Assembly (NCBI GenBank): GCA_047974405.1
Contig: JBKECI010000091.1
Coordinates: 1-64,000 of the forward strand
Source of the DNA: UPXZ01 sp047974405
GTDB taxonomy: Bacteria > Bacteroidota > Bacteroidia > Bacteroidales > Paludibacteraceae
Length of the DNA stretch: 64,000 bases
Direction of reading: 5' to 3'
In this document: positions 34,632 to 43,150 of the stretch, piece by piece
Numbering within the stretch: position 1 is the first letter of the stretch
How the letters are laid out: each line of letters opens with the position of its first letter
Position numbers and translations under genes: made by a program
The notes under the pieces: generated by a model
What the model was told of the DNA's origin: nothing
Database searches by the model: none
The model's input: only the letters and a program-made list of their open reading frames with translations

Positions 34632-35899
34632 GATTTTCTTTTTTTAGGTCCTACAATAAACAGGAAAAGTGCTCCGGCAAGCAACATAAAAATTCCGGTA
34701 TAAACAACTTTCAACCAAGGATCGCGCACCAATTCAAATACACTTATCTCGGAATATTTGCCTTTTGATTCGTCGTAGCTCAGTTGATATACCATCCAGT
34801 CTTCGAGCAAAAATGGCTTGTTTACCTCTATTTGCGCATTTTCCTTTTTACCCGATTGAGTATAAACGGTTACTTTGGATGTGTAGCGTTTTACCTCCTG
34901 CATTGGCATAGCGATACTGAACTTTTTGTCCACATACAACACTTGATAGGGGAACATATAGCTTCCGTTACTTACCCACCCCTCTATCGGTTTTGGTAAA
35001 GACGAGTGTTTAACGCGTACTTTAATGGCTGTGGTAGCCCCATCCATCATCAGTGGTACAAAATTGATGAATGCTGTATCACGAACTACGCCGGCGTGGG
35101 GCAGGTAATCGGTAATTTCGATGTCGTATCCAGCCAAACAGGTTTGCTTTCCTATACCTTCGAACAGGTAACTCTCGGGATTGTCTTCGGGTTGTGTTTG
35201 GCCGGTTAGATTGTCAATCACCACCAATTTGGGTGGATATTCTTCTATTTTAAATGTATCCAACTCTATGGCAACCGGCAGTTCGTGAACTTTACCTTTA
35301 TCGTCCACCGCCCGCCATTCGACCTCGTCAATACTAACCGTCATTTTCAAACGCTGCATATCGGCACTTCCGAGGATTCCTCCCAAAAGTGCCGCAAACA
35401 ATCCTAAATGATTCAGATAAAAACCTGTATCACGCCAGCTTATCTTCTTACTTGCTCGTCTTATTATTGTTAAACCAAGAATAAATAACAGGTAAAAACA
35501 TTCGAAAACGAACATCCACGAAGTAGTCATCCTGAAAAAGCCAAGCTTCTCGATAATATTAGATGACTCGGGGGTATTCGATGTTGCTGTGGAATATTGG
35601 GGCGTAAATCCCATTATCACAACTACCAACAACAAAACTGCGATTGCCGACACGGTAGCTTGAACGCCCGAAAACCAACGTATGATGTTTCGATTACGAT
35701 AAGCTAATCCAATTATTAAAACGGACAGAACAAATCCTGCTCCCAATATGCCGTTCAGAGGCCAAGAAAAACTATCGGGATGAATATTTCCCAATGAGAA
35801 TTGCAAAATTAATCCTGTTAGTGCTATGCCTCCTGCGACTATAAATCCTTCGGGAAATCCCCAAGGTTGCTCCCAAATTTTTCGGGCGGTATCTTTCAT
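34628..35899 (-). CDS. ccsB: Cytochrome c biogenesis protein CcsB (ResB-like)
   Basis: A 423-residue ResB/Ccs1-type protein: four membrane helices in the first 190 residues (LTGLILQFSLGNIHP, VLSVLIIGLAY, AIAVLLLVVVIMG and the FLYLL region), a long periplasmic domain with SIDEVEWRAVDDKG near 205, and one C-terminal helix (VVYTGIFMLLAGALFLFIVG). The HLGLFAALLGG segment carries a conserved His in the membrane. It forms System II heme-attachment machinery with CcsA. Located 97 bp after nrfA, which ends before a possible hairpin. Confidence 0.9.
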   Translation of the reverse strand: MKDTARKIWEQPWGFPEGFIVAGGIALTGLILQFSLGNIHPDSFSWPLNGILGAGFVLSVLIIGLAYRNRNIIRWFSGVQATVSAIAVLLLVVVIMGFTPQYSTATSNTPESSNIIEKLGFFRMTTSWMFVFECFYLLFILGLTIIRRASKKISWRDTGFYLNHLGLFAALLGGILGSADMQRLKMTVSIDEVEWRAVDDKGKVHELPVAIELDTFKIEEYPPKLVVIDNLTGQTQPEDNPESYLFEGIGKQTCLAGYDIEITDYLPHAGVVRDTAFINFVPLMMDGATTAIKVRVKHSSLPKPIEGWVSNGSYMFPYQVLYVDKKFSIAMPMQEVKRYTSKVTVYTQSGKKENAQIEVNKPFLLEDWMVYQLSYDESKGKYSEISVFELVRDPWLKVVYTGIFMLLAGALFLFIVGPKKRKS

Positions 35900-35931
35900 T
35901 TAATTTATTTACTCATGTTATTACAACAAAA

Positions 35932-35964
35932 CTGTCTGATAAGCGCAACCAGCCCGTCAGACAG
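35932..35964 (-). terminator. Hairpin in the nrfA-ccsB spacer
   Basis: CTGTCTGA (35932-35939) pairs with TCAGACAG (35957-35964) around a 17-nt loop, with partial pairing of CAAAA and CTTTG outside. On the minus strand only TTTTGTTG follows, so it is at best a partial terminator or an mRNA-stabilising hairpin setting different levels of nrfA and ccsBA. Confidence 0.5.
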
Positions 35965-35996
35965 CTTTGTATGTTGAAAAAAATATGTCTCTTTAT

Positions 35997-37490
35997 TTAA
36001 TTCTGGCTGATTAGCCTATTATTGGTCTTTGCTTTCTGGAGCCATTCGGGAACAACTTTATCCATAAATTTTTGCTTATCCCCTTTTTCTTTGGGTACAT
36101 CCAACCCGATATATTTTTGAGCTTTTTCTTTGGTCGAAATATCAGGTAATGGAACTTTAGCTGTATATCCGAGCGATGCTAACACACTCGATATTTCCAT
36201 ACGAGCTTTGTAGGCTCGGTCAAGACTATGTGAAAGGATGCGTTGAAACTCGATGGGTGAGTGGAACGAACCTCCGTGTGAGGCCACGGCATAGTCCCAA
36301 CGCCATTGTGATTGACGTATGTATTGGAGTGCATTTTTCATTTGCGGTTCGCTTGCGCCCTTTTCCCAAGCAAACTGTGCTTCGAGATGTGCTGCGGCAA
36401 GTTCTTTTTCCACCAGATTGCGAATTTCGAGGGCTGCTTGCTGGCGTTGATATACAGCATTGCGCAAATTTTCTTCTGTTTCGCGATGGCAAACCTGACA
36501 AGTGTTGTTAATGCTTGCCAACGGACTTCTTACATGATGGCTACTATATTTCACTCCTCCTTCGGAGACATAAGGCATATGGCAATCGGCGCACGATACT
36601 CCACGCTGTGCGTGTATTCCGGTTTGGAATAGCTCGTAATCGGGGTGTTGTGCCTTAATGATAGGTGTACGGCTCAGTTTGTGCGTGTAGTCATAAAACT
36701 GAATACTGTCGTAATAGCGTTCGGCTCCTTCCATAGTCGTACCGTTGTGCCAAGGGAAAGTAAGGTATTTTTTGTCTTTTGTAAAATAATACTCAACGTG
36801 GCATTGTGCACAAACTAATGAGCGCATTTCTTGCTGTGTCGCTTTCTTTATATCTTTTCCCATAGCAGCAAAACCTTCAATAAGCGCCGGGCGCGATATT
36901 TTCAAATCCATCGTTTTGGCATCGTGGCAATCCACGCATCCGATAGGATTGACAATTTCACTCCCCCATTTAGCCCAGGTTTGATTGTAAAATTCGGCAA
37001 CACCCACCGAGTCCATCATACGGGGCACATCGGGACTTTTACACGTCCAGCAAGTTGCGGGCTGAGGTCCGTCTTCAGCTGTCATTGGGGCACCGGTTCT
37101 GAGTGTATTATACACGTCTTCTACAGCATGTTTGTGTCCGCGGGGTGCGTTGTAGTCTTTACTAAATGCGTATCCTGCCCACAAAATTACCATTTCTGGA
37201 CGCGCTTTCAACACATCGTCTGCGCTGCTGCTGTTGTATTTGCTCCGAAAAGTTGTGTCTGCCGTTTTTGCCCACGTTTCGTATTCGCGTGGGTAGTTTA
37301 TGGCAAATTTTTCGTTGCGCGACTCCAACCCTTCTATTTCTACTTTTTTATTGTTCAACACACTTGCTATTTCGGCTCGCCGCTGAGTGATGGAGGCTGC
37401 CAGCATTCCGAGTAAAAATACAACTCCAAGGGTTACAGAAAATAATAGCCAACCAACCTGGGGTTTCATTTTTTTATTGTTTGTACTCAT
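35997..37490 (-). CDS. nrfA: Ammonia-forming cytochrome c nitrite reductase, catalytic subunit
   Basis: NrfA reduces nitrite to ammonium with six electrons. The 497-residue periplasmic protein has the diagnostic set of five heme sites: the active-site CxxCK (CWTCK, about 148-152) plus four CxxCH sites (CVDCH, CAQCH, CADCH, CQVCH). An N-terminal uncleaved or cleaved signal helix (WLLFSVTLGVVFLLGML, about 14-30) directs export. The catalytic KYSSHHVRSPL and Tyr/His surroundings are visible near 322-332. NrfH is encoded 34 bp upstream and the heme-attachment genes follow. Confidence 0.97.
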   Translation of the reverse strand: MSTNNKKMKPQVGWLLFSVTLGVVFLLGMLAASITQRRAEIASVLNNKKVEIEGLESRNEKFAINYPREYETWAKTADTTFRSKYNSSSADDVLKARPEMVILWAGYAFSKDYNAPRGHKHAVEDVYNTLRTGAPMTAEDGPQPATCWTCKSPDVPRMMDSVGVAEFYNQTWAKWGSEIVNPIGCVDCHDAKTMDLKISRPALIEGFAAMGKDIKKATQQEMRSLVCAQCHVEYYFTKDKKYLTFPWHNGTTMEGAERYYDSIQFYDYTHKLSRTPIIKAQHPDYELFQTGIHAQRGVSCADCHMPYVSEGGVKYSSHHVRSPLASINNTCQVCHRETEENLRNAVYQRQQAALEIRNLVEKELAAAHLEAQFAWEKGASEPQMKNALQYIRQSQWRWDYAVASHGGSFHSPIEFQRILSHSLDRAYKARMEISSVLASLGYTAKVPLPDISTKEKAQKYIGLDVPKEKGDKQKFMDKVVPEWLQKAKTNNRLISQN

Positions 37491-37524
37491 ATTAGGTATA
37501 AATTTGAAAGTTATTTAGTGGTTT

Positions 37525-38121
37525 CTATTTTTTATTTATCATTTCATCGAGCCATTGTGGTACGTTCGATTCCGGCAGCGGTATCCTCGAGTTGGGGGTG
37601 GACGAGAGTGATCGACTTCGTGTGTGTGCTACTTCGCGATGGCAATCCCAACAGGCGTTTCCATTCATTTTCTTCAAATCTTTGAATCCCATACGTCCGG
37701 TAGAAACAAATTCGGTATTGAGCTGTGTATGGCAACGGATACAGTTGTCCATAATCACTTCGGCGCTTGCATCAATGGCTTGTATTGCCTGTGGCTCCAT
37801 TCTGAGAGTGAATATGGCCGAATGTCGTAATCCGTCTTTGGCTTTGAAAAAATATTTGTTAAAAACATTGTTGTGGGGTACGTGACAGTCGTTGCAGGTG
37901 GTATTTCGAGCATGAGACCCGTGAGACCAAGTTGCGTAGTAAGGACCCATAATGTGGCAATTGACACAAGTTTTGGGATCGTCCGAAAGATAGCTGTATG
38001 CGCGCGAGGCAAAAAACGAATACAGAAACAGGCCTACAAAAGCACCGCTGATGATAAAGGCCGGATAGCGCCAACCTCCACGCGGCTTTAGCTCATTCCA
38101 TATATTTTTCAATTTGTTCAT
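37525..38121 (-). CDS. nrfH: Cytochrome c nitrite reductase small subunit, quinol oxidase NrfH
   Basis: NrfH is the membrane-anchored tetraheme cytochrome (NapC/NirT family) that takes electrons from menaquinol and passes them to NrfA. 198 residues with one N-terminal membrane anchor (FIISGAFVGLFLYSFFA, about 23-39) and four CxxCH heme sites: CVNCH, CNDCH, CIRCH and CWDCH. Leads the minus-strand unit nrfH-nrfA-ccsB-ccsA-porin. Its upstream region (190 bp) is shared with the divergent Crp/Fnr gene. Confidence 0.96.
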   Translation of the reverse strand: MNKLKNIWNELKPRGGWRYPAFIISGAFVGLFLYSFFASRAYSYLSDDPKTCVNCHIMGPYYATWSHGSHARNTTCNDCHVPHNNVFNKYFFKAKDGLRHSAIFTLRMEPQAIQAIDASAEVIMDNCIRCHTQLNTEFVSTGRMGFKDLKKMNGNACWDCHREVAHTRSRSLSSTPNSRIPLPESNVPQWLDEMINKK

Positions 38122-38214
38122 GATACTAAAATGCTTTAACTTAAATTAAAATACAAAATAAGGCATTTAAAATAAAAAAAAATGTAATAATTATGACGAA
38201 TTGAAAGAAATGTG

Positions 38215-38222
38215 TACTTTTG
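38215..38222 (+). promoter_or_regulatory. -7 promoter element of the Crp/Fnr gene
   Basis: TACTTTTG, an exact TAnnTTTG match, 90 bp upstream of the regulator ATG within the nrfH-crp divergent region. No convincing Crp/Fnr-type palindrome was found by eye in this AT-rich stretch. Confidence 0.5.
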
Positions 38223-38311
38223 ATTAAATCTATCCAAAAAAGTAGAAAGACACACAGTTATACTTACGCTTTCTTTATGTTGATTTTGATTAATTTTTTT
38301 CTTATTAAAAA

Positions 38312-38992
38312 ATGGAGCAATATGCACTTTCATACAAACAGGACATTTTTCAATGTCCTTTGTGTAGTTCGGTACCCAAAGACCAGCGGGAGTCGTTTCT
38401 TGACGATGTAAAATTCAGAATAAAAAAATTTAGCAAAGGAAATATAATTATTACACAAGAGTCGCTTTACAACGAACTTTTTATCCTCACACAGGGAGAG
38501 GTAAAAACCGGGATGATCGATGAAAAAGGTGATTTTATGCCTGTTGGAGACATCAAGGCTCCCAACCCATTGGCTATCGGATTTTTATTTGCCCAACACA
38601 ATTATTCTCCGGTTACGGTTATTGCAGTTTCGGAATGTAGCATCATTACCATCCCCAAAGAAAACGTTTATGTGCTGATGCGCAAATACGATACATTTAT
38701 GATGTCTTTTTTGAGCAATATTTCAGATAAAATTGCCTTTATGTCCGAGCGGCTGCGTATGGTTTCGCTGCGTACCATCAAAGCGAAGTTGGCATATTAC
38801 CTGCTCAAAGAGTCGAAAGGGGAAGATAGTTTTATTTTAAAATCATCAAAAGAAAATATCGCACGTTTGCTTGGCGTATCGCGCCCGGCACTGGTAAGTG
38901 TGATGATGCAAATGGCAGCAGACAATCTTATTAGTGTAAACCAACGGCAAATAGAGATAATAGAAAGAGGATCTTTGCAGAATATGCTTTAA
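38312..38992 (+). CDS. Crp/Fnr family transcriptional regulator
   Basis: A 226-residue regulator: cyclic-nucleotide-type beta-roll domain (about 25-130: FSKGNIIITQESLYNELFILTQGEV), a long dimer helix (about 135-160) and a winged helix-turn-helix (SSKENIARLLGVSRPALVSVM, about 185-205). The R/S/T residues that bind cAMP are absent, and Fnr-type four-cysteine Fe-S ligands are not seen; only CPLC near residue 15. HcpR-like regulators in Bacteroidetes sense nitrosative stress, which suits its divergent position next to nrfHA, but the ligand is unknown. Regulation of nrf is an inference. Confidence 0.85.
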   Translation: MEQYALSYKQDIFQCPLCSSVPKDQRESFLDDVKFRIKKFSKGNIIITQESLYNELFILTQGEVKTGMIDEKGDFMPVGDIKAPNPLAIGFLFAQHNYSPVTVIAVSECSIITIPKENVYVLMRKYDTFMMSFLSNISDKIAFMSERLRMVSLRTIKAKLAYYLLKESKGEDSFILKSSKENIARLLGVSRPALVSVMMQMAADNLISVNQRQIEIIERGSLQNML

Positions 38993-39482
38993 ATTATGAA
39001 ACTTTTCGATTGAAGTTGGCAGTTTCAAATTGAATTAATGATTCGACGTTTGAACTTATCTTCCCTTTCTTCGAAATCCACATTAGCTTTGTATCGGAAT
39101 TTATATTCAAATTATGAATATTGTGAGAATAGGTATAAATTTCCATTAAAAAAAACTTCGGAATTTTATCAGGCAGTCCGGGAGATAGATTATCTCAACT
39201 CCCCTTACCTACTTCTTTCCGCTTTGCGAAGGGGGAATTGAAATTTGTAACTTTTATTTTCAGTTTCCCATAGGAAAAATATATGTCGATTTAAATTTTT
39301 GAGAGACTGGTATATATCATTCTAATTTATATAATCTCTAATACTCGTTTTCAATATTTTACAAATGTGCATATTGACAATTAATTATGAACACTTACTT
39401 ATCAGATTGAAAATTGAATTAATATTGACCCAATATCATCACCAATATAACCAAAGCAATATATTATTAAAAATATGTCTCT

Positions 39483-39505
39483 CCCCCCCCTCCCCACTCC
39501 CACCC
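39483..39505 (-). other. Predicted G-quadruplex motif
   Basis: Plus-strand C-runs of 8, 4, 3 and 3 (39483-39490, 39492-39495, 39499-39501, 39503-39505) give on the minus strand four G-runs separated by loops of 1, 3 and 1 nt, which satisfies the standard G3+N1-7 quadruplex rule. It lies 16 bp upstream of a -7 element in a strongly AT-rich region. Confidence 0.65.
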
Positions 39506-39521
39506 ACGTCAATTCACTCCG

Positions 39522-39529
39522 TATCTTTG
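39522..39529 (+). promoter_or_regulatory. lon: -7 promoter element of lon
   Basis: TATCTTTG, an exact TAnnTTTG match, 136 bp before the lon ATG. No -33 TTTG at the normal distance, where the sequence is the C-rich block instead. Confidence 0.5.
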
Positions 39530-39543
39530 GCATAACTATTGAC

Positions 39544-39564
39544 ACATATCTTAACAAGATATGT
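39544..39564. promoter_or_regulatory. 9-bp inverted repeat just after the lon -7 element
   Basis: ACATATCTT (39544-39552), 3-nt spacer, AAGATATGT (39556-39564): a perfect inverted repeat about 15 bp downstream of the -7 element, so at or just after the expected transcription start. It could be a repressor operator or a 5' hairpin in the lon leader. Confidence 0.5.
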
Positions 39565-39665
39565 CATTAAATAAATATTGGCGAATTGCGGCATAATGTC
39601 TTACAATGCTGTAGTACGACATGATTTATTTGTGTCATATTGGCAGATATTAAAACAGACAATTG

Positions 39666-42125
39666 ATGAAAAAAAAAAACGACAATACTTATACTGATGA
39701 AATGGTAGGCAATTCCGACGTTTTTCCTATAATTTCTTTAGAAGAAAATCCTACCGATATCAACATTATTTCGGGAGCCGAATTGCCAATCCTCCCTTTA
39801 CGCAACATGGTTGTGTTTCCCGGCGTTCTTGTTCCCGTTACCGTTGCACGCCCAAAATCACTCAAACTTATACGCAAAGTACAAGAAAATGATGGATTGC
39901 TGGGGGTATGCACCCAAATGGACAAAAAAATAGAAGACCCTTCGATAGAGCAACTCTACAAAGTGGGTGTAGTTGCCAAAATAGTGCGAATACTCGAAAT
40001 GCCCGACAGTTCGACCACAGTAATATTGGAAGGGAAAAAACGTTTCTATTTAGATGCGTTAGTATCCGAAAAGCCTTATCTAAAAGCCAAAATACATCTT
40101 TTGGAAGATAATGTCCCGGCAAAAAAAGACAAACTCTTTGTTGCTTTAGCATCTTCCATTAAAGATATTGCCACACAAATTATTGAAAACTCGGGGATGA
40201 TACCGCCCGAGATGGGTTTTGCTATCAAAAATATCGAAAGTCCTGTTTTTTTGATAAATTACATCAGCGTAAATTTTGGGATGGACGTTACAGACAAGCA
40301 ACGCCTGCTCGAAATGACAGATATTTCGGAACGGGGATATCAACTGTTACAACTGTTGAACAAGGAGTCACAAATAATGGAGATAAAAATGTCCATCCAG
40401 AACAAAGCCAAAGAGGGTATTGACCAGCAGCAGAGAGAATACTACCTTCAGCAGCAGATGCGCACCATCCAAGACGAGCTGGGCGAAAACTCTCCCGAAC
40501 ATGATGTGGCAGATCTCAAAGAGAGGGCAAAAAATAAAAAATGGTCTGAAACCATTCAAAAAACTTTTGACAAAGAGTTGAAAAAACTACAGCGGACCAG
40601 CCAACATTCACCCGAATATTCCACACAACTCAACTATGTGGAAACAATGCTTGAGCTCCCTTGGAATGAATATACCAAAGATAATTTCAATCTGAAAAAT
40701 GCCAAACGGGTACTCAATAAAGACCATTTTGGGATGGACACCGTGAAGGACCGCGTGATGGAACATTTGGCAGTGCTGAAACTCAAAGGAGATATGAAAT
40801 CTCCCATTATCTGCCTTTACGGACCTCCCGGTGTGGGAAAAACATCACTGGGGAAATCAATAGCTACCGCTTTGAACCGTAAATACATTCGGATGTCGCT
40901 GGGCGGCTTGCACGACGAGGCCGAGATACGCGGACACCGCAGAACTTATATCGGTGCAATGCCCGGAAGAATTATTCAGAACATTAAAAAAGCAGAGTCG
41001 GCAAATCCTGTGTTTATTTTGGATGAAATAGACAAGGTAAACGCTGACTACAAGGGAGACCCCTCTTCGGCGCTACTTGAAGTGCTTGATCCCGAACAAA
41101 ACTTCGCGTTTCACGACAATTATTTAGATGTTGATTTCGACCTATCGAAAGTACTATTTGTAGCTACCGCCAATAACTTAAACTCTATACCCCGCCCGTT
41201 GCTCGACAGAATGGAACTGATAGAAGTTTCGGGATATACACAAGAAGAAAAGGTGGAAATAGCCACTCGACATCTTATACCTAAGGAATTGGAAAATCAT
41301 GGACTTGCTACAGAACAATTTGCGCTTACAAAACCAATAGTAAATCAACTTATAGATCAATATACGCGAGAGTCGGGAGTACGCGAACTCGACCGTAAAA
41401 TATCGGGACTGATGCGCAAAGTGGCAAAAAATGTGGCTACCGAAGAGGCATACAATGTAGAACTCACCTCCGATGATTTGAAAAAATATTTAGGACCCTC
41501 ACGATATGGACGAGACAAATACGAAGGCAATCAATATGCCGGCGTAGTTACAGGGCTGGCGTGGACGAGTGTTGGAGGGGAAATTTTATTTATCGAAAGT
41601 AGTTTGAGTCTGAGTAAAGCTCCTAGCGTTACCCTTACCGGCAATTTGGGAGATGTGATGAAAGAATCGGCCATATTAGCGATGCAATACATCAAATCGC
41701 ATGCCGAAGCGTTGCAAATAGACCAAAAAACGTTGGACGAAAACAGTGTACACGTACACGTGCCCGAAGGGGCAACTCCCAAAGACGGACCTTCGGCAGG
41801 CATCACAATGGTAACTTCGCTGGTATCTACACTGACCCGTCGAAAAGTGCGTAAAAATGTGGCTATGACAGGCGAAATAACCCTCAGAGGCAAAGTTTTG
41901 CCTGTGGGCGGAATAAAAGAAAAAATCCTCGCAGCAAAGCGTGCCGGCATTACCGACATTGTGATTTGTGAAGATAATCGAAAAGATGTGGAGGAGATAA
42001 AATCAGTCTATTTGAAAGGATTGAAGTTTCATTATGTAACCGATATAATGGAAGTAATAGATTTTGCACTGCTAAAAGAAAGAGTTAAAAAGCAGATATT
42101 ACCTGAAGAAATGGAGAAACAATAA
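39666..42125 (+). CDS. lon: ATP-dependent protease La (Lon)
   Basis: Lon degrades misfolded and regulatory proteins in the cytosol. 819 residues. N-terminal substrate-binding LON domain (about 45-240), AAA+ module with Walker A GPPGVGKTS near 393 and Walker B FILDEIDKV near 456, and the protease domain with the catalytic Ser in PKDGPSAGIT near 715 and Lys in LPVGGIKEKILAA near 758. The frame begins at a TTG (39663); the ATG at 39666, followed by eleven A, is the real start. The long leader carries stacked regulatory-looking signals. Confidence 0.97.
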   Translation: MKKKNDNTYTDEMVGNSDVFPIISLEENPTDINIISGAELPILPLRNMVVFPGVLVPVTVARPKSLKLIRKVQENDGLLGVCTQMDKKIEDPSIEQLYKVGVVAKIVRILEMPDSSTTVILEGKKRFYLDALVSEKPYLKAKIHLLEDNVPAKKDKLFVALASSIKDIATQIIENSGMIPPEMGFAIKNIESPVFLINYISVNFGMDVTDKQRLLEMTDISERGYQLLQLLNKESQIMEIKMSIQNKAKEGIDQQQREYYLQQQMRTIQDELGENSPEHDVADLKERAKNKKWSETIQKTFDKELKKLQRTSQHSPEYSTQLNYVETMLELPWNEYTKDNFNLKNAKRVLNKDHFGMDTVKDRVMEHLAVLKLKGDMKSPIICLYGPPGVGKTSLGKSIATALNRKYIRMSLGGLHDEAEIRGHRRTYIGAMPGRIIQNIKKAESANPVFILDEIDKVNADYKGDPSSALLEVLDPEQNFAFHDNYLDVDFDLSKVLFVATANNLNSIPRPLLDRMELIEVSGYTQEEKVEIATRHLIPKELENHGLATEQFALTKPIVNQLIDQYTRESGVRELDRKISGLMRKVAKNVATEEAYNVELTSDDLKKYLGPSRYGRDKYEGNQYAGVVTGLAWTSVGGEILFIESSLSLSKAPSVTLTGNLGDVMKESAILAMQYIKSHAEALQIDQKTLDENSVHVHVPEGATPKDGPSAGITMVTSLVSTLTRRKVRKNVAMTGEITLRGKVLPVGGIKEKILAAKRAGITDIVICEDNRKDVEEIKSVYLKGLKFHYVTDIMEVIDFALLKERVKKQILPEEMEKQ

Positions 42126-42160
42126 GCCTAATTTAAAATTTGGTATGTGTTTTGGATATA

Positions 42161-42188
42161 ACATCGGTGTCGGGTTCGACATCGATGT
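42161..42188 (+). terminator. Hairpin between lon and DUF4126 gene
   Basis: A 12-bp stem with one G-T wobble (42161-42172 with 42177-42188) and a 4-nt loop, followed by CTTTTATTTT. It looks like a terminator or attenuator that lowers read-through from lon into the next gene, 28 bp downstream. Confidence 0.7.
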
Positions 42189-42215
42189 CTTTTATTTTAA
42201 TAAAAATATTCCGGA

Positions 42216-42788
42216 ATGAATGAAGAAATCGTAAAAATAGTTACTGCCGTAGCCTTAGGTATCGGTTTGAGCGCCGGTACCGGTTTTCGTGTATTCATCC
42301 CAATGCTTGTGACAAGTTTGGCTGCCAAATTTGGAATATTTCACCCCTCTGAAAGTTTTGCATGGATGGGAAGTATGCCGGCAATTATAGTTTTCGCATC
42401 GGCTACCATTGTGGAAGTCGCGGCATATTATGTCCCATTCGTAGATAATCTGTTGGATAGCATTACCACCCCCCTTTCCGTAATTGCCGGAACGCTACTT
42501 ATGACATCGGTATTGCCTATTGACAGCAACTTGTTGAAGTGGACAACCGGATTCATTGTCGGAGGTGGAGCTGCCGCTACCATACAAGGAGGGAGTATTC
42601 TTGCCCGGCTTACCTCTTCTAAATTTACTATTGGAGCAGGCAATCCGGTAGTTGCCACAGGAGAAAACGTAGCGGCGTTGGGCATTTCTACTCTCTCTTT
42701 ATTTATTCCCATTATCGTAGCTATCTTGCTTATAGGGCTGTTTGTGATTATATTCCGTAAATTATCACTTTGGAGGAAGAAGAGGTAA
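42216..42788 (+). CDS. DUF4126 family membrane protein
   Basis: A 190-residue integral membrane protein matching DUF4126: VALGIGLSAGTGFRVFIPML (about 12-31), SFAWMGSMPAIIVFASATIVEVAAYYVPFVDNLLD-type segment (residues 47-81), then TGFIVGGGAAATIQG near 110 and ARLTSSKFTIGAGNPVVATGEN near 130, and a last helix with a basic end. Function unknown. Glycine-rich helices suggest a channel or transporter, which is speculation. Follows lon after a hairpin; ends before a strong terminator. Confidence 0.85.
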   Translation: MNEEIVKIVTAVALGIGLSAGTGFRVFIPMLVTSLAAKFGIFHPSESFAWMGSMPAIIVFASATIVEVAAYYVPFVDNLLDSITTPLSVIAGTLLMTSVLPIDSNLLKWTTGFIVGGGAAATIQGGSILARLTSSKFTIGAGNPVVATGENVAALGISTLSLFIPIIVAILLIGLFVIIFRKLSLWRKKR

Positions 42789-42797
42789 AAAACGAAA

Positions 42798-42825
42798 AAG
42801 GCAGGATATGTTTTCATCCTGCCTT
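42798..42825. terminator. Bidirectional terminator after DUF4126
   Basis: AAGGCAGGAT (42798-42807) pairs with ATCCTGCCTT (42816-42825) around an 8-nt loop; outer ACGA/TCGT extend it. It separates the convergent DUF4126 and winged-helix genes. Confidence 0.8.
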
Positions 42826-42847
42826 CTCGTTAATCTGAATCTTCATC

Positions 42848-43045
42848 TTACGATAATGAAACCAAAAGATCGTTTTCGCTCTCCTCAAACGAGATCTTAC
42901 CTTCGCGTGCCAACCATCCCAATGCCAAATACAGATTTTTTTCTGTCAATTTAGTGGCTTTTTTGATGGACTTTACACCGGATTGTCCTTGTTCCAACGC
43001 TTTCCAAACCAAACCGGCATTTAAACCAATCGTAGATTTTACCAT
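42848..43045 (-). CDS. Winged-helix protein (DUF2582 type)
   Basis: A 65-residue protein with the compact winged-helix fold common in Bacteroidales: IGLNAGLVWKALEQGQS, KSIKKATKLTEKNLYLALGWLAREGKI (the recognition-helix region and wing). The frame opens at 43108, but the ATG at 43045 gives the normal family beginning MVKSTIGLNAG. It may bind DNA, though the family target is not known. Monocistronic. Confidence 0.82.
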   Translation of the reverse strand: MVKSTIGLNAGLVWKALEQGQSGVKSIKKATKLTEKNLYLALGWLAREGKISFEESENDLLVSLS

Positions 43046-43150
43046 ATCCTTAATTTTTTTTAATTCGAACGCAAAATTACAATAAAATATGTTATACAAC
43101 ACAATCAAGTTGGTTTTTAACTATTTTTTAACAATATAATAGGTTGGTTT

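Larger units (their letters stand above)
38993..39665. other. Gene-free region upstream of lon
   Basis: 673 bp without a credible gene. A 67-codon frame at 39038-39241 has no recognisable features. The right part carries a G-rich tract (minus strand), a -7 element and an inverted repeat, described separately; the remaining part is plain AT-rich sequence. Confidence 0.5.

Noticed and set aside
38122..38311. Fnr/Crp-type palindromic operator between nrfH and the regulator
   Set aside because: Only AT-rich half-sites such as TTGAT were seen; none form a convincing palindrome by eye.
39038..39241. 67-codon plus-strand open frame upstream of lon
   Set aside because: No promoter, no recognisable domain, low-complexity Leu/Ser-rich composition; likely chance in AT-rich DNA.
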